A DNA stretch of 64,000 bases, taken from assembly GCF_018139145.2 (NCBI RefSeq), contig NC_059478.1:6758001-6822000 (forward strand), in the 5' to 3' direction. Positions 45,076-58,500 of this stretch are shown here, one piece after another. The translations under genes and the position numbers were made by a program. Under the pieces are notes generated by a model. The model was not told the origin of the DNA, made no database searches, and saw only the letters and a list, made by a program, of their open reading frames with translations. The stretch's first letter is position 1. Each line of letters opens with the position of its first letter. The stretch is from Gymnogyps californianus (taxonomy: Eukaryota > Chordata > Aves > Accipitriformes > Cathartidae).

Positions 45076-45349
45076 CGGCGGCCACATGGACCCGCACCTC
45101 GCCGCCGCTCTCCCCCGCCCGGGGACAAAGGCGATGCGGCCGCCCGATGCACCGGCCCTCGCTCCCTCTCCCCGCCGGCTTGGTTTGCCCCTCGGCGCCA
45201 TCAGTCCCGCTGCCCACTCGCCATCAGCCACCAGCGAGCACTGGGACCACACCAAGTCCACCCAGCAGGACTCCCATTATATGTCCCCCACCCTGGCTTC
45301 TCCCACCCCACCCCGGCCCTCGTCCTGCGAGCACTTGGGAATGCTTATT

Positions 45350-46200
45350 AACGACCCAAAACCAGGAATAAAAATTACGTTTATGTCTTTGGCAAATGGG
45401 ACCCATCTGGGAGGAGCCGCGAGCACTCTGGAGGCCAGGATTCAAAGTCAAAGTGCTCTTGACTAAATGGGAAAAGGCTCGGCAAAATGTAGGGTGCAAG
45501 TCCATGTGGGCAAGTGCCAAGTACTGTACTTAAGTTGGGGTAATTATCCATGAAAATGCAAGACGGGAACCTGCTGGCTAGCCAGCCCTTTTACAAATAA
45601 AGATCCAGGAGTACAGCAGATCAAAAAGTCAATGCCGTGCTGCTGTGGAAGAGGCAAACATCCCACTGGGACATATAAAAGTAGGCAGGACCCGGTAGCT
45701 AAGCCTCTGCTGGGTACCAACGCCACTGGGTACCGTGTTTCGAGAAAGGTGAGGCCTGATGGAGAGGCTCCGGCGGGGTCTTGGGAACAGCCTGGGGTCT
45801 GGCTTTGCAGAAGGACCGCAGGAGCCGTGCGCGTTTAGTCTGGGGAAGAGACGGCTGCGGGGATGCATGATAACCGTTTCCAAATACATAAAAGGCTGCC
45901 ACAAACAGGAAGGGAATACATTTCTCTTACCCATGGGGATTAGAACAAAATGTTGCCAGCTCAAATTGCAACAAGGGCAATTCAGGATAGACATTCAGGG
46001 ACATTTTCTAAGTGTGAGAATGGTTAAGTCCTGGAATAGGTCGTTCAGGGGTAGCAAGGACTCTCCCCCACAGAGGATTTAAAAAAAATGCCCTAGGCAA
46101 GCTCCTGTATAGAAAGTTTTTAGTAGAGTTGATCCTGCGTTGGGGCAGGAGATGACCTAAGCAATGCCCTAAGGTTCCTCCCAGCCCTGTTCATAGGATC
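45350..46200 (+). mobile_element. Old CR1-family LINE 3' portion, sense
   Basis: Degenerate but recognisable CR1 3' text: TACATAAAAGGCTGCCACAA, AAATTGCAACAAGGGCAATTC, TTAAGTCCTGGAATAGGTC, TTGATCCTGCGTTGGGGCAG, GATGACCTAAG, and a terminal CCCAGCCCTGTTCATAGGAT. It diverges more than the copy at 21.7 kb, so it is probably older. Confidence 0.75.
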
Positions 46201-49200
46201 CCAAGTTTCAGTGAGGTTTTTAACTTCCCACTTCACCACAGCGAAACAGGTGTGGAAATGTCAGACAGGGTCCCATGTCCCGGCCCTCATCACGCAGGAT
46301 GTGAGAGAGGATCTCCTGGGAAGGAGTGGCCCCTCTCCGCCCACTGCTCCCGGTTCCCCTCCAACCGTGCCCCCGCGGACTGCGGCTCGTGGCATGGGAG
46401 CATGGCACCGCGCGCGCGGCCAGTGCCAGGGGAGGAAGTGCTATATGCGGATGAGAACTTCCTGCGGGGATGAATTCCAGCGGATTCCCACGGCCCCACG
46501 CCAGTTTCCAAGCGCTGACCGTGGGCACGGCTCCCGCGCACACGGCCGGGCCCCAGGAGCTATTCACAGCTCTTCTTTCTTACCCCCACCCCGCACCGAC
46601 ACGCCCATATCTGAATAGCAAAACCCCTTCAGCGCGTCGTGACGTCCGGGTTATTTGGTTCTCAACAGAGGCTCGCTGCTGCCCGCCTCTCTGCTGCCCT
46701 GCTTGGAGGCAGATCAAAACTTCTTCTGCTGTGCTGAAGCTGTTTCAGACTGCTCTGCAGGATGCCCATCGTGGCATTTCATCTCCAGTTCCCCTTCTAA
46801 ACCAGACGCTTGACACGTGGCAGGAGCAGACGCACTTGTAGAGGGAAGGATAAGTAAATGCCTCTTGATGGGCCCTCGAGGGGTACGAGCTAAGGATATT
46901 CAAGGCTTATTCATACAGAACACAAGGAGAACTTGCGAAGATCAGATTAACAGCTCTTTCAAAATCAGGCCAGGGCTGTGAATTGGAAGTGACTCAAATC
47001 CAAGTCCCAGTTAGTTTTAGATGGCATCTTTCCTCAAAACTTATCTGAGAATTTTACACGCCCTTCTTCGTAGCTGCTGGTCACTAACATACTGTGCAAA
47101 GCAACTTAATCTTTTGTTCAGCTTAAGTCTAGACAGTTCAGTATATGAAATCTGTTTGGACATGTCTCTCTCTAATCTGGTTTTGAGGTTACCTCCACAA
47201 ATATTACCTCTGCTGCATCTAGAATGTTTGTAGACTGCACTGGCCCCTAACTCATGCATCCAGAGCTATGTGTTATGCAAATGCTTTCCTTTTTCTCATA
47301 TCGCAGGCTTGCTGGATCGAATCAAATTGCACCCAACTCTTCATCTGTCCTTTACATGTTGATCAAAGCACAGAATGCTGTTTTAAAAAGGAAATGCCAT
47401 TGAGAGTAATATGCCTTCTGTTGTCTGAAAAAAACCTGCTGATAAGGATCCTGGTGTGATTCAAAACGACAGGATGAAATTACAAAGAGCCCATGTCACC
47501 TCTACCTCCAGTTCAAAGCACGGACACTAGAGAGGAAAGAGGTTCATGTCATTGACCGTCTCCTCCTGGCCTGGCTTCTGCCGCACAAGTGTTCTGTGAA
47601 AGACCATGTTCAGTACTGATAACTGATACCGTGTGAATCATTTCCCATAGCGGTATAAGAGAAACTATTTCCAAATATTGCCTTGATTGATGCTGATACA
47701 TCTCACAGCCAAGAAAGCCAGGGAGCTCTAGAGGGAGAGAGGGTGGAGGACGGCTTTACAGCACAGCCAAGTGCGTGAGGTGGCACACAGGAGGGCACAG
47801 AATATTATCATGGGTCCCGCCACATCATCAGCCGTTAATATCTTCCTGCTGCTCACCCTAAACTGAAATATCCATCCTTAATTTCATCCCCGTCTCGCTG
47901 ATGGCTCTCACTCCCACCAGACTCCCGTTGCTTACGGCCAGGTTCTGCTCTCAGTTCTCCCCCAACGTTGCAGAAAGCTCCCCGTGCCCGGAGGCGGCGC
48001 CAGGACTTTCCTCGGGGCCCAGAGGGTGCTTAGCTGCAACTTTCAGTGACGCCTGACTCATTGCGTAGCCACCTGCACACATGTGGCTTTCATGTTTCCT
48101 TGTATGCAAATGTCACCAGGCTCTGGAGGATTTGTTTGCTGTCTCATCTCACACCCTCGCTTATTACTTGCGCTGCCTTCTCTGAACTGTGGTTTTGTCA
48201 CCATCTTTCTGAATGGAGTTTTTAATTTAAGGGCGATGGCAGGGCTTTTTACCTTCCTTACTTTTCACTCAGCTCTGCGCGTGTAATCCCACAGGGCATC
48301 GCTCTTCGCTGACGGCAAACTCCTCCGTTACGCAAGGACAGGCGCAAACCTGCCCTTCCCTGCCTGCCCTGTTTCCTTTCCTGTATTTCTGCTTTCTAGG
48401 TCTCCTTACCCCATTACAACTTGTGGATTTGGTCTAGTTCTGTTGCTCCAGGTGTAACCGCCGGAGCCTCAATAAAAGTCAATTAGTCTCTCTGCTAAAT
48501 CCTTGCCATTATTTCACTGTCCTCGTTAGCGTTCTTCTTAGTCTCATCCCATCTGTGACTATTTCACACACGCACAGCGATGTAAGATTTACTTCCCTGC
48601 TTCCAGCCCTTCGAATCACCAAACGCAGTACTCCGCTGCTGGCTGTACGAGGAGCGCACGGGCAGCAATGAATCCTAGTAAAGGGCAGGCAACAGTATTC
48701 GTAAATATTTGATCCCAGAAAATGCGTCCTGCTGCTATGCGCTAACAGGATATTCATGCCATCGGCAAATTAACCCAGGGCACAAGTTTAGAAACCAAGA
48801 AGGCTGCTCCAGGCCCACCCCTTCATGACTGCGAGGGGTATGTGCAACAAAAGCAAACGCCTCGTCTGTCTTCCCCTGGAAACGGCCTCGGAGCGCCTCA
48901 GAGGGAGCCGTGTGGGGCACCACGGCCCGGCAAGACGTGAGGAGGGCGGTGCTGGCAGCAGGAACCCCACCACAGGCCCTGCGGGAGGGCCTGGGAACCA
49001 CCAGGCCCAGGTGTGCGGGACTCGGGGGGTGCTGGGGCAGGAGGACGGCACCCCCCCGGCCGCAGGGAAGGCGTCTGGTCCCGGCCCCGCTCCCCAAAGA
49101 GCGCCGTGCCCGGGTACCGCCGCTCCCGCCGCCATGACAGGCTGCGCGGCGGCACCAGGCCGCGCTCCTCGAGCCCAGCGGGAGGGGCGGGGCCCCGCCG
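46201..49200. other. UCK2-TMCO1 intergenic region, remainder
   Basis: I see no gene. A locally CpG-rich stretch lies near 46330-46560 and an AATAAAA in the plus orientation at about 48472. No RNA gene is recognised. Confidence 0.6.
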
Positions 49201-49214
49201 CCACCATTGACAGC

Positions 49215-49440
49215 CACCTTGCCCAATCAGAGCAGCGCCTGTTCGCGCTTTCCCCGCCCCTCCGTCTTCCCGCGGCTTTTCTCCCAGCGCCGCGTCGATT
49301 GGCCGGCGTCGTCTCCCGGAAGCGCTGGCCCTCGCTTCCGGCCGTTGCTAGGCGACGTGGCCCCCGGTAGCTTCCGGGTGGCGGGGTCTATTTCCGGGAG
49401 CGCGGCGGCGTTACTGGGGTAGGGGGGTGGTGGCATCACC
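49215..49440 (+). promoter_or_regulatory. TMCO1: TMCO1 promoter: CCAAT boxes and ETS sites
   Basis: CCAAT (49223-49227) and an inverted ATTGG (49298-49302) suggest NF-Y. Several ETS cores (CCGGAAG near 49316, CTTCCGG at 49335 and 49371, TTCCGGG near 49392) lie in CpG-rich sequence. GTTGCTAGGCGAC (~49343) resembles an RFX X-box. There is no TATA box. This is a typical housekeeping promoter, inferred from motifs. Confidence 0.65.
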
Positions 49441-49510
49441 ATGAGCACCATGTTCGCTGACACCCTCCTCATCGTCTTCATCTCCGTGTGTACCGCGCTG
49501 CTGGCCGAGG
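49441..49510 (+). CDS. TMCO1: TMCO1 coding exon 1
   Basis: MSTMFADTLLIVFISVC through LLAEG (split codon); donor AGG|GTGGGT. The second ATG three codons on is not needed. Confidence 0.95.
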
Positions 49511-52500
49511 GTGGGTGCTGGACCGCCGCGGGGCGGGTTGCGGCGTCCCTACCTCAGCGGGCCGGTGGGGCTTGTCCCGGCTGGGCTCTGGCGGAGCGGG
49601 GAGGCCTTGGGGCCGGTCCTGGCCCGGTGGTGCTGTCCGCGGGAGGCACGGGGAGGGCCCGGACCGGCTCGGAGGTGGCTGGGAGGGGGCTGGCAGGAGG
49701 CTGCTCCTCGCCTGTGGTCCGTCGCCCCTGAGCGCTGGGAGGGAGCGGGTTAAAGGGCGGGATTGGGGTCACTGGGGAGGGTGTGCGGAACGGAAGGGAG
49801 AGCGTGTGTCGGAGGAAGAGCAGGGCAGTGAGGCTGTGGAACGAGGTTCAGTTACTCAGGGCCACCTGAGGCCTGGTGCTTGGAGGCCGGTGTAGGCACC
49901 CCAGAGAACAGCAGTGAATAAGCCTTGAACAAAACTGACCTATGATGCAAAGCGGTGGGAACTGGGTGCGTTCCCCCTAGAAGGAGGAAGGCTGTGGGAG
50001 GATGGGCTAACAGTTTTCAGTGTGTCTGAAAGAGGACAGTGGTGGTTTTCTGTAGCTGTTGTGGGAAGGATGTGAAGAAATCGCCTGAACTTGCAATGAT
50101 GGTGACTTAGGCTGCTTGAAAAGGCTTTTTTAAATGGTAGGATGTTGAAATAGGTGGAGCTTTTTAAGGATGGGTTAGATAGATACCTTTTGGGGTAGTC
50201 AAAGTCAGAGGCTGCTCCCTCTTCCTGGCGCTGAGCTGTATCCCCAAATCTCCTTCATCCCAGAGCTGCAAGACGCCGTCTTTAGGCATTCAAGGGCAGG
50301 GAAAGTCCCAGGTGGAATATGGTACTTGCTTTTTAGGAGCTCTGCTGCGCTGCATTTGGGGTTAGATGGTGTATGCATCCATTGCCTTTCACAGCACAAA
50401 GCTGTGTTGACCTCAGAAGCGTCCACAGGGTTCTGTTCTCTGCAGCTGGTGATCCCTGAAACTCAGCAGCACAGCCCTGTTGTCAAACCAAAGCCAAAAA
50501 AAAAGAGCCAAAAGCTTTGTGTAGGAGCTCAGATTAAACTGTTCACAAACCACTAGTTCTGCACTTGTGGCACAACTCGTTTTGATCATGTTTGAGTGCA
50601 AGGATTTAGACTGGAGAATCTCTTGAAGTCTTTTCTAGCCTAATATCTCTATTTGCCTTTTCAAAATGTGCTACCACTAACGGGTAGGTCCTGGTAGGAG
50701 TGGGAATTATTCCTCAGGCCTTAATTAGGTGCTATGAAAATGCAGAACACAAAGGTTTATTGCCTTAATCAACTCCTGGTTTTAAGGTGAGCAACAGCTG
50801 GTAAATACGAGCATGAAGGAACTGAATGAGTCACGCAAAACAGCAGTGCTCAGCAAGATAGCTGGTAATGTCTAAAGACGTTTATTTTATAGGCACCATT
50901 GCTACATGGAACTTGAGAAGGGGATTTGAAGGAAAGTGGTGATACACCTTTCCGGTGATTCATGGTACCTTTGGCGTATTATAATGTGGTTTTGTAGACA
51001 TGACGTGTATTTTTTGCATATGTATTTGCTAACTTGTATCCCTATTATTGCAAGAGGTCTTTACTTATCTAGTTACTTGCTGAGTATTTGTTTCAGGTAT
51101 AACTTGGGTGCTGGTATACCGAACAGACAAATACAAGCGATTAAAGGCTGAAGTGGAAAAACAGAGCAAGAAATGTGAGTACTTTTCAGACTTTAGAGAA
51201 CGTGTCTTGCTGCTCCTGTTACATCCTGCTTTAGCAGATGTCAAATTGAAGAGTCCATGCTCTGAGAAATTCCTGCTGCCTTTTCTGCTGAGGGAGAGAA
51301 CTTTCTTCAGCTTAGGTTTCATAGGAGCCTAATTTTACAAGGTACACAAATACATACTGGGGGGACTTATTTCTGTCCTTAATTCTTGTCTTTTGTTGGA
51401 GGGAAGGTTAGTACAAAAACCTGTTGTGTTGTCTGAATTGCGCCTCCTCTTAATGAAGGACAGGAGTGAGTAAGAGATTAGTACTGGCATCTTTTTTTCT
51501 GAACATGAGTAGCCAGTGTCTGTATATGTAGATTCCTTTAGGTGCCTGAAATAAGTTCAAAGATGCAGTTTCTGCTTTTCAAGGGTAGTGGAGAATTTGA
51601 GATCTGTAATAAGAAAGAACTAGGGTTGAATAATGAATACCATGAAAGGAAAGCATTATATGTAAAGAGTAAAAGTGATGATTAATGGTGGGGGATGAAT
51701 AAAATTGAAGTCATGATAGAAAAGTCTGAGCTGATATAAAAATAAATTATACTAGTGTACACTGGAAACAAATAGAATTGATTAGGAAAAGAGTCCCAGG
51801 CTACTGCCATAGAGAGGAGGCCTAGGAGGGGTTGAACAAAGGATGAGGGAGGAAGGGAAAAGGGAGCTGAGGGTGAGCAGTCAGAAGATATGCATCGGAT
51901 GTTAAGAGGAATGGTAAACAGGAGGGTCTGAGCATGGAGTGTTTCAATGGACCTGTCTGTGTCAGAAGCCAAGGAGCAGAGGAGAAATTCAGCTGACCTT
52001 TCAAACTCAATTGTATGTACCCTACACAAGTTGCAGCAGTAAGAGACTCACACAACAACTGGGGCCAAACCTGAGCTGGTTTTACCTTAAAAATATTTCA
52101 CCATGATGTCAGCGCTCTTAGCGTGTGAGAGAACAATATTATCAAAGCGTGCTCTTTCCAGTCTAGCTTATTCCAGCCTTCCCCTGGGCAAAATAAACTG
52201 AAGTGTTGAAGTATAGTCATGCCTTGTGTCACAGCTCCTAAATTAGGGGCTTTTGTCATCACAGCAGTATCAGATGGGGATTGCATCTCTGCCTGCCTCA
52301 CTTCAATCCCACTTGGCTGACAAAAATGTGTAGGGTAGAATTAGCCCCAGAAGAGCAAGTTAGAGAAGTAGTTGAAACCCAGCTGAAAACTTAGAGTTAA
52401 TGTCCTATTGCGTTTGTGCTGTGGAGCTCCAAAAGCAGTTAGCAGGGTTTAATCTCTGGGGCTTAATGACTGCTCTAAGAGTTTAATGCTTTTTTTTTTT

Positions 52501-55500
52501 ACAGTTCTCCTCATATCTAGGCTATAATCTGTGAAGGGAAAGATGCGAGATTCATGCATCTCAATTAGTTTCTAACTTCCTTGTTTGATTCCCCACCCCC
52601 AACAAAAAAAAAGTAAAATGGAATAAGGAATCACTAAAAATTCAGCTTTGATTTTTGTGTTTGGTTTTTTTTTCCCCCTCCTGTGCTAAGGACAGCTGGC
52701 TGACCTGATGGCTTACAACTTGCAAAGTAGACCACTTGAGCCACACCTTTCAACTGTTTTCTAACACATCTGAAACAGGAAAAAACACATTTGAGATCTT
52801 TAAGCTCTCCCATGAGAGTCCTAGCAATCCTTGGGATTTGCAAAAACAAATGGGCCAAATAGTGTGCTTGAGCAGACGTTGTTACTCATGGTCCTTAGTT
52901 TCATCTCTTCCTGTCCTCTCTTTCTATTGAGAGGCACAGCATTGTCTGAGACTGCTGCAGAGATTATAGTAAGTGTTCTGGGGTAAATGTAGTGGTAAAT
53001 TTGCAAGGCTGAAGGCTATCTCTAGAATTGCTGCTGTGTTGTGTCATGTATGTTGCCACGGACAGGCTTGCGAGACTGCCTGATAGTTATTTGTTCTGTG
53101 AGTTAGGGCTGTAGAGTTCCTCGGTGTTGGCATAAGGCTCAATAGTGCTGTCTAGAGTGAAGGTGGGGTCTGGAGGAGCCCTCTTGTTAGGGCTGGGAGT
53201 AATAGGTAGGCCTGAAGAGAGTCAGTGTGTTCTCCAGTTGGGTTTAGAGTTGGGGGCCACGGGGTTATGTGGACTAGGGTTGGGATGGACTGATCGGGAT
53301 CCCCCAGCTGGATTTGGCGTAAAGAAGGTTATGGAGAGAGCATTCTGTGAGCCCTGGGTGTGTTGTGTCATATGGCACCTCTCTCCAGCATTCCCTCTGA
53401 GCAGACTTCCTTGGTTTTTTCCCCTTGTGCTAGCCTGCCCATCAGAGATATGTTTGTTCTTTGGAAAAAACAATTGTGTCTTACTACATTACCATGGAAG
53501 AGATGTTTAGGTATCTTGTCTGGGCTCGTGTGGTTTTCTTAGCAGTTGTGGCTGACTCGCATATCACAGGCATTTCAGAAGGCAGCACTACAAATCCTTG
53601 TGTGACTTGGAAGGCTGGCTGTCTTTATTTCACCTGTGCTTTGAAATCAGGGCTAGAAGATCTGTGCTGAGCTAGTATTTCATATGGGAGAAGAGTCCTA
53701 ATGCCAAGGTCTCTAAACTGATTCTGAGCTAACACGGAGCCAAGTCTATTCGTTGGTAGAGTAGCTATGGTACAGATACTTAGAGTTTAGAGTAAAAAGA
53801 AGACTGCTATCTGTTGTTAGACCATAGTCATGCTTTATCGTTCGTGCTTCTTGTAGTACTCTTCTTATAGATCTCAAATTAAAATGTCTCTTACTTCCTG
53901 GAAAAGCTGTTCTTGCTGTCAGCAGAAGAGGAGCAGCCCATTTGCTGTGTTATAAGTTCACTGTGCTGGCTTTGTTAGCCTTTTTTGCTGCAGCGGTAGT
54001 TGTTTGCAGATGCTTGGTGAGTGTCTAATTTGGGTTTTAGTAACTTTGAGCTTAGGCTCCTACTTTAAAATATTGGAAATGCTTCAGTACTAATTAATTG
54101 AAGAATGGAGAGGCTGTGGCCGACTGCTTGGACAGCATTTCCCCTGAGAATGCCTGCCTGTGAAGAAGGGATGTATGAGAACACAGGCTTTCCTGTGTTC
54201 TGCTTCCCACTGCAGATAATCGGGAGCAGAGCTTGCCACAAAGCTCTTTTCATTACACTTGCTGAATCAAAAGTACTGTCTAGTACTAATGACAAATCAG
54301 CAAGGGTCATTTGAGCAAAATTGTCCCCAGACTGCTCAGTTAACAATGTAATGGGCTCTTGACAGAGTTTTAAATTAACCCTTTAAATATTCTGATATCT
54401 CAGCCAGGGTTTTGAAATTTTTTTTACTCTTTTTAATGGTTTGGTGGAGTCAGCCTTGGTGGCTTGTAACTTGTTGATTCGGAATATGTTCTTAGTCATA
54501 CCTAGCTTCCTTTTGTGCCCCTGTTCTCTAAAGGAATAAAATGTTTTGTTTGTGTGGAAAAGGAGTTGTGGTATCCCTATGCAGAAATGATGGAATATCT
54601 TTCTTTTCACTTGACAGTGGAAAAGAAGAAGGAAACGATAACTGAGTCAGCAGGCCGACAGCAGAAAAAGAAAATAGGTAAGACTGGGAGAGGAGTGCGA
54701 TGCCCCAAGAATGGGGGAAAGTTGAGAAACTTCTGGAAGTGATTATCCTTTCTTTCCTTCCAAAATTATTTATCTAAAGTGATACTAGAGCTGATTCTTG
54801 GCCTGATAACTGGAATATGAATGCTTTTGCCTTTTCCAAGACAGGAGACATCTAGCCTCCTGATGGTTTTAGTCAAATGCAGAGAAGGGTAGCATCACTG
54901 AGAGGAGCAGCACTTCTTGCTGAACTGGTTGCCTTTCTCTCCAATTTGAGTCTTTATGTCTGTGACTCTTACTAACTTCTGTTGTCAAAGCTCTTTGCTG
55001 CAGTGCACTGTCAGCTTGCAATAGCTATATGACTATGATTGTGATTTTTGGATCTTTCATTTTTTTCTCATTTGAACACTTCAGAGCTGAAGGTGGTTGC
55101 ATGTTAACTGTAACTGCGCTTAGATTTATTTCAAGTTTTATAAATTAGTTTTGCTCAATTTTAAGTAGTGTTTTATTTTTCCATTCTTTTTCATTGTCAA
55201 TAAGCTTAAGTCTTTCTGGGAAAGGTAACTCTCTAAGTACTGACCTATGCAAGAACAACGTGGTAGATGTTTAATGGACATGAGCTTTAGAAAATTCTGT
55301 TATCTGCAGGACTCTAAAGTAAAACGTGCAGCAAAGCTCAGTTAAATTATTGCAGAAATCATGGCAGGAACACTTCTGAGAGCTCCTGGGAGTTGGCTTC
55401 CTCATTCCTCTGTAACACCAGGTAGCTGGATTAGTCATTTGATCTGTACAAAGCTTGGGAATAATTATAAACATATCTTCAAAGAGTTCTTCCTAGGTAT

Positions 55501-58500
55501 AAAACCTGTTATTGCTAGACTCTTGAAGGGACAGGAGCCAAAATTCTTCCTCTTGTGCATTTTCAGTTCTTAATCTTGAATAATCTATTCATGGGATGAA
55601 TACTACTTGGTGGATAAGCCAACTTTTTAGTGTTACGTACTGTTGTTACATATGGTCACTTTGAATGTGTGGCAATGACTTTTTTGCAGGGCACCATGCA
55701 AGCTATGTTCCTAGCAGAGAATATTTTACTTGTCCTTGGACTAAACTAATAAACAGTAGAATCTGAGGAATTCAGATGCTCCACCAATTTTTTTATACAC
55801 TGAAATAATCTTGTTTTGCAAATGAAAAACAAAGCACAAAGGGACTAAGAACAGAACTTAGGAAATAACCACTGATTTTGTTTGCTGTGATGCTTGCTGG
55901 CCAAGCCTAAGATACCGAGAATGATTTTTTTTTTTTGCAAGTGCTGCATAACTTCAGTGTCACTTGTTTTCACGCAAAGCTGAATTCTTAGTGTTTCTGA
56001 AAAATCAGTCCCTAAATGTCAAGCTGGACATCCAGAAAATGACTCACAGCTGTTAACTGCTTTTGAAATCTCTGATCCCAGTAACTTGCTGGATGTCAGA
56101 TCATTCTGCAAGACATAGCATTGCTGTAACAGCAAATTTACTTGTGCTGGAGTTCCTTTAAATTCTACCATTCCTGTTTAAAAAAAAAAAAAAATATGAG
56201 CTGAGGCTTTATAGATAAGTCACAGCCGTGGTACAGACCTGCCTCAGTTGCCATCTGTTTTGTGCACAGAATAAGGCAGGAGGTGTGTGTATGATATTAC
56301 TTGGTTACGTAAGGGATGAATCATGCATATGCATAAGGAGGTAGGGTGAAAGGTGCATGGGAAGGCTTAATTTGGTGTTTCCTACTTATCAAACTTCTTA
56401 TTTTTAAGTGTAAAGCGAACCAACTTCAGTCACATTGTGTCTAAATCGCCTTTCACACTGCTGGAACAGGACACCTTTAACATCATGGCGCAGCCTTCTG
56501 TCATTTCAGCTTAAGGAGTGCGTTTGTTAGCTTAAACTTTGCTACTGCTTTCTGCGTCCATGTGCCCCCAGAAGAAAAGACAGTGGCGTTCCCAGGAGTC
56601 CACATAAGTGCTGGGTAGACAGCAAAACAAAATCAAACAAAAAGAAAACCCCAATGCTGGCAAATAGTATTATTTCTGTATCCTCGTGGTTTGTGTTCCA
56701 ATAAACAGAATAAGAAGATTTTGGACTCCAGGGTGCTGCTTGTTGACCCAGTCCTCTTTCTCTGTGCCTCTACCCAGCTGTATAGCAAAGTACTTAAATG
56801 TTGCTTATGGGTGACTTTAGCAGGAATAGACAGCTTATGTAAGGTGGTAGGACACCCGGAGCCTGTTTGTTTTGAATTTGTAGAAATGGGTGAGAAACAG
56901 GTCAGGTGTATCGGGGGATCAGGGCTGTATTCTTTATCCCTGTAACCTTTAGCCTATCTGAATAGATGGTTAGTTATGTAGCAGAGGGAAAAAACAAGTA
57001 TTTGTGCTAAATGAGATTCTTAAAGAGTTGGCCTGTGGTTGCTGAAATTTCCCAGAACAAAGCTCTCCACCTGGGTCAGGAAGCAGGTGTCTGGAAAGTT
57101 CCTGCCAGAGAGGATGGTTTGTAGTTAGGGGCAATAGAAAATAGCAATGAGGATTCTAAGAAATTGGATAGGGGTGTTGCTGTTGCTTTTCATAACACTT
57201 ACTGCGAGTCCCTGTATTTAGCAGGGGCTTGAAAGATACCTGTTGAGCTTCTGTGCTGTGGGCCTCTTGTGCTGAAACTTCAGCAGGGATCCATTGAAAA
57301 CTCGCGTGCTGCATAGCCCTTGACAGTCCTTCTGCATCACCCTCTCTCTTCACTCACGCTGTTCCTTGGATATTTCTTCATCATCCACATCCTTACTTCA
57401 ACTAGGTATTGCTTCCAAGCCCTGGCTGCCCCTCTGGATCCTCAGTCTGAGAGGAGCACAGTGGACAAGGGACGGTGGGGATGTGGGACAAGAAAGGTGA
57501 CAGGTGGTGGATAATGCTTGAGGCCAGAGCAGTCTTCCAATGAGGGGTGTGGAAAATGCCCTCCCAGAAAACTGAGCATCTTTGAAGTTTATGAGGACTT
57601 AAGGACAGACTGAATTTCCAAAGTAGTATTTTAAAATAATCTCTGCGAAGCATTGTAATACATGCATTACTGAAATTAATGTAGAAAGTATCTTTCCTCT
57701 TTGGAGAATCTTTTAGGTGTGACAAGGGTCCAAAATTCATTACTAAGACCAGCAGGATGTTAGCCTTGCTGAGGTGCAGCTCCCGGCTCTGTGTACGGTT
57801 TCAGAGTCCCTTCTGACACCTCCAAAATGAAATCCTTATATAATGGTGAGCCTAGTGTGCGGCAAATTGAGACTGCGCTCTTTCGGAAGTGTGATATAGA
57901 GGTACTGTCTTTGTTTTCTGGCAACACTGCTCATGCTACTGTGTTAGTTGGTTGAGTTAGCAAATTTGACATTCTGTGCATTTCTTTCAAAAGTGCTGAA
58001 TGTGTGATTCTAGCCTCCTCCTCTTTTTGTGCCTGCTTTGCTGAATGTTTCTGTGATGGAGAAGCAGTTGGCTATGTACAGTTTGTCACTTTATACTGTC
58101 TGGCATAGAGAGCTGGAGTTGGTTTTGGAAGTGTTATTTGTTTGGAGAGCCAAGAAGGTTAAGTCTTCCTGGAAATGAAAACACACTGGTTTCTAGGTTG
58201 TTATAACTGATTATAACTGTTGTTGTTTTTCTCTTTCCAGAGAGACAAGAAGAGAAGCTGAAGAATAACAACAGGGACTTGTCAATGGTAAGAAAATTAA
58301 AGCCAGTTCCTGACTGCTGAAGATTTCAGTCAGCCTTCCAACAGACAGACTTTGTTCAATTGGCAGACGTAGCGGCTTTTCCTCCTGACAGGTCCTTCTG
58401 GATTATCTCTAATAGCTACAGATTTTATTATGAGCCACAGAGTTCTCCAGCAGTTACTGCCTCATCTCATGCCCAACCTTAGCTATTTTCATCTTTATAA

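Larger units (their letters stand above)
43850..45200 (-). promoter_or_regulatory. UCK2: UCK2 promoter CpG island
   Basis: Very G+C- and CpG-rich sequence around UCK2 exon 1, with CCGCCG runs (44530-44560). No TATA box is evident on the minus strand upstream of 44844. The exact transcription start cannot be seen. Confidence 0.75.

Noticed and set aside
48465..48500. AATAAAAG with CT-rich sequence, possibly an LTR or gene 3' end
   Set aside because: No supporting gene or LTR boundary upstream; a lone hexamer is expected by chance.
49441..49731. TMCO1 exon 1 reading on past 49510
   Set aside because: A GT donor at 49511 and exact frame joining to exon 2 show that the extension is intron.
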